NCBI GenBank assembly: GCA_903957805.1 | Contig: CAJBQQ010000266.1 | Location: forward strand, 1 to 7,578 | Direction of reading: 5' to 3' | Length of the DNA: 7,578 bases | From: an uncultured Pseudomonadota bacterium | GTDB lineage: Bacteria > Pseudomonadota > Gammaproteobacteria > Burkholderiales > Nitrosomonadaceae | Part shown: one piece after another, positions 5,384 to 7,578 of the stretch | Layout of the letters: every line of letters begins with the position of its first letter | How positions within the stretch are numbered: the first letter of the stretch is position 1 | The notes under the pieces: model-generated | Seen by the model: the letters and a program-made list of their open reading frames with translations, nothing else | Databases searched by the model: none | Told to the model about the DNA's origin: nothing | Program-made: the position numbers and the translations under genes

Positions 5384-7578
5384 ATGGCGCAGATGAGTGT
5401 AGAACAATTTGCTAGTGAACTAGGACTGTTACCAGCAGTATTGCTGGAACAGCTCCAAGCAGCGGGCGTCAGCAAAGAAATTGCCAAAGATGGTCTGACC
5501 GAGAAAGATAAAAACCAACTTCTGGATTATCTGCGTAAGGTCCATGGTGCAACAGAGGATAAAGGCAAGATTACTCTGACCCGTCGGCAGACAACAGAGA
5601 TTAAAAAATCAGATAGCACTGGAAAGGCTCGTACTATCCAGGTAGAGGTTCGTAAGAAGCGTGTTTTTGTAAAGCGCGATCTTGTGGACGGCGTAACAGC
5701 AGATAACAATGAGGCCATTGAGCCGGCAGTGCCGGTACAGGCTGCGCCGCCAATTCCATTAGCCCCAGTGTCGGTAGTGGATGCCGCACAAAAAGAATTG
5801 CGTGCGGGAGAAGCAAAAAAACAAGCTGAGTTGATTGCACGGCAAGTTGCGGAAATAAAGGAAAAGAAAGACCGCAATAAACCTCTCGTAGTTGAAGCTA
5901 AACAGACTGAACCGACTGCCGTGGTAGTTGCTGTTCCAGTTGCAGTTCCAACTGAGACAGGAATGCCTGCGCCAACTCCAGTTGCTACCGAAGGGACCTT
6001 ACATAAACCAGTCGTTAAGCCGGAAGATAAGGCTGCTAAGGCTGAGAAGAAGAAGAAACAGACTAAACAGGTCATCTGGAAGGATGAGAGTTCAGAAAAA
6101 CGAGGACTTAAAACACGCGGCGATTTATCTGGCGGGAAAGGATGGCGTACACGCAGAGATAGACACAGTAAGGGCCCGAGTGAGGATCAGGGAAGTCATG
6201 CCTTCTCAGCGCCAACCGAGACGGTGGTGCATGAGGTGATGGTGCCTGAAACAATCTCTGTTGGAGCGCTAGCGCAAAAAATGACGGTCAAGGCTGCCGA
6301 AGTCATTAAGACTCTGATGAAGATGGGCAATATGGTTACCATCAATCAGATGCTGGATCAGGAAACAGCCATGATCGTAGTGGAGGAGATGGGTCACGTG
6401 GCTAAGTACGCGGCTCTGGATAGCCCTGAGGCTTTCTTGGTGGACACCGAACTCCCCACAATAGAGTATCAAACAGAGCCACGTGCTCCAGTAGTCACGG
6501 TAATGGGTCACGTTGATCATGGTAAAACCTCATTACTGGACTATATCCGTCGCACACGTGTAGCGAGCGGTGAAGCAGGGGGTATCACTCAGCATATTGG
6601 TGCCTATCACGTTGAGACCGAACGTGGAATGATCACTTTCCTTGACACGCCAGGTCATGAAGCATTTACGGCAATGCGCGCCCGGGGCGCTAAGGTCACC
6701 GATCTGGTTGTGCTGGTGGTGGCAGCAGATGATGGGGTAATGCCCCAGACCATAGAGGCGGTTCATCACGCTAAGGCAGCCAAGGTGCCGATAGTAGTTG
6801 CGGTCAATAAGATAGATAAACCAGAGGCTAACTCGGAACGCATCAGGCAGGAGCTGGTAACGCAAGGTGTGGTGCCAGAAGATTGGGGTGGAGACACCAT
6901 GTTCATCGAGGTTTCAGCCAAGACTGGGCAAGGGATCGATGCGCTACTGGAGAGTGTTCTTCTCCAGGCTGAAGTATTGGAACTTAAAGCAGCGAAGGAA
7001 GCGCCCGCCAGGGGTATTGTAATCGAATCACGTTTGGACCGAGGACGGGGTCCGGTGGCAACGATCTTGGTGCAGTCCGGAACCTTGAAACGAGGAGATA
7101 TCCTGCTGGCAGGAGCCGTATTCGGTCGGGTACGGGCAATGTTAGACGAGAATGGTAAGCCAGTTGAGAAAGCAGGTCCTTCCATCCCTGTGGAGATTCA
7201 GGGTTTGTCAGAAGTGCCGGTGGCGGGGGAGTCTGTAGTCGTCATGGTTGACGAGCGTAAAGCACGAGAGATCGCTCTTTTCCGTCAAGGTAAGTTCCGA
7301 GATGTGAAGCTCGCCAGACAGCAGGCAGCAAAACTGGAAAACATATTCGAGCAGAAGGGTGATGTTAAGGTACTTGCCTTGATCATCAAGGCCGATGTGC
7401 AAGGCTCTTACGAGGCGCTAACCCATGCATTGGATAAGCTATCTACAGATGAAGTTAAAGTAAATATCATCCATAGCGGAGTGGGTGCTATTACCGAGTC
7501 CGACATCAACTTAGCACTCGCTTCCAAGGCCGTAGTAATTGGCTTCAATAGTCGTGCAGATACAGTTGCTCGCAAACT
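5384..7578 (+). CDS. infB: Translation initiation factor IF-2 (3' end beyond window)
   Basis: IF2 is a GTPase that brings initiator fMet-tRNA to the 30S subunit and promotes subunit joining. The frame is open from ATG 5384 to the window edge, with 731 full codons plus two bases. Domains: IF2 N-terminal module (about 4-54), associated basic region (about 62-98, TLTRRQT to KKRVFVKR), a Lys/Ala/Val/Pro-rich linker (about 100-275), a second N-terminal-type module (about 286-345), then the G domain. G-domain motifs are G1 GHVDHGKT 375-382, switch Thr402 in GGITQHIGAY, G3 DTPGH 421-425, G4 NKID 475-478 and G5 SAK 511-513. Domain II and part of domain III follow. The fMet-tRNA-binding C-terminal domain is not in the window. 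ATG 5384 (AAAGG about ten bases upstream, N-terminus MAQMSVEQFA) is preferred over ATG 5393. The gap from nusA is 41 bases. Confidence 0.98.
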   Translation, partial: MAQMSVEQFASELGLLPAVLLEQLQAAGVSKEIAKDGLTEKDKNQLLDYLRKVHGATEDKGKITLTRRQTTEIKKSDSTGKARTIQVEVRKKRVFVKRDLVDGVTADNNEAIEPAVPVQAAPPIPLAPVSVVDAAQKELRAGEAKKQAELIARQVAEIKEKKDRNKPLVVEAKQTEPTAVVVAVPVAVPTETGMPAPTPVATEGTLHKPVVKPEDKAAKAEKKKKQTKQVIWKDESSEKRGLKTRGDLSGGKGWRTRRDRHSKGPSEDQGSHAFSAPTETVVHEVMVPETISVGALAQKMTVKAAEVIKTLMKMGNMVTINQMLDQETAMIVVEEMGHVAKYAALDSPEAFLVDTELPTIEYQTEPRAPVVTVMGHVDHGKTSLLDYIRRTRVASGEAGGITQHIGAYHVETERGMITFLDTPGHEAFTAMRARGAKVTDLVVLVVAADDGVMPQTIEAVHHAKAAKVPIVVAVNKIDKPEANSERIRQELVTQGVVPEDWGGDTMFIEVSAKTGQGIDALLESVLLQAEVLELKAAKEAPARGIVIESRLDRGRGPVATILVQSGTLKRGDILLAGAVFGRVRAMLDENGKPVEKAGPSIPVEIQGLSEVPVAGESVVVMVDERKAREIALFRQGKFRDVKLARQQAAKLENIFEQKGDVKVLALIIKADVQGSYEALTHALDKLSTDEVKVNIIHSGVGAITESDINLALASKAVVIGFNSRADTVARK
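5927..5950 (+). repeat. 12-base tandem duplication in the IF2 linker coding region
   Basis: Two adjacent 12-base units, GTTGCTGTTCCA and GTTGCAGTTCCA, differ at one base and encode VAVP twice (VAVPVAVP). The unit length is a multiple of three, so the frame is kept. It lies in the flexible Val/Pro/Ala-rich linker between the N-terminal modules and the G domain, a part of IF2 that varies in length between species. Slippage during replication is the likely origin. Confidence 0.7.

Noticed and set aside
5961..5966. A possible internal infB start giving a short IF2 form, as in E. coli
   Set aside because: The in-frame ATG in the linker has only a weak purine-rich stretch (CAGGA) right against it, and no properly spaced ribosome site.
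5527..6075. A 182-codon antisense open frame with a hydrophobic, Phe- and Ser-rich start
   Set aside because: It lies entirely opposite the Lys/Ala/Val-rich infB linker, and its composition is the reverse complement of that coding bias. It shows no recognisable domain, and infB is clearly real.
6766..7185. A 139-codon antisense open frame opposite the IF2 G domain and domain II
   Set aside because: It is a shadow of infB with no recognisable motif or independent support, and the sense strand carries conserved GTPase motifs.
1..7578. Search for mobile elements, CRISPR arrays, toxin-antitoxin pairs or defence genes
   Set aside because: All substantial coding space is explained by tRNA-Ser, the MBL hydrolase, acs, rimP, nusA and infB. 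No direct-repeat array, transposase or integrase was seen, and no clear composition break.

Overview
The window reads as a core-genome segment of a betaproteobacterium with GC content near half by eye. The RimP sequence (start at the MELHELLE segment, end EKARLVPKL) and the IF2 sequence (start MAQMSVEQFA, linker with LKTRGDLSGGKGWR) look betaproteobacterial. The order Nitrosomonadales is plausible, but that is a recollection of family style and not a tested placement. No phage, transposon, CRISPR or other defence-like module was seen.

Layout. (1) Positions 4-95, minus strand: a complete tRNA-Ser(GGA) with encoded CCA and a candidate promoter just upstream. (2) Positions 231-3176, minus strand: a two-gene unit in which acs (acetyl-CoA synthetase) is followed 18 bases later by an MBL-fold metallo-hydrolase of unknown substrate. 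(3) Positions about 3177-3413: a divergent intergenic region with candidate promoters for both directions, a 12-base palindrome, and a terminator-like hairpin in the leader of the rightward genes. (4) Positions 3414-7578, plus strand: rimP, nusA and infB in the conserved order, with gaps of 27 and 41 bases. infB runs off the right edge with about 731 codons present, ending within IF2 domain III.

How the genes work together. rimP-nusA-infB is a conserved transcription/translation operon: RimP helps mature the 30S subunit, NusA modulates pausing, termination and antitermination, and IF2 delivers initiator tRNA. NusA is known to feed back on its own operon in E. coli, so a terminator hairpin in the leader is a reasonable control point. 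On the other strand, Acs activates acetate to acetyl-CoA. The adjacent MBL hydrolase is probably co-transcribed, but its job cannot be read from the sequence.

Overall this is an ordinary housekeeping region, and I did not find an undescribed system. The points most worth a second look are the rimP leader hairpin, the acs-MBL pairing and the tandem repeat in the IF2 linker.
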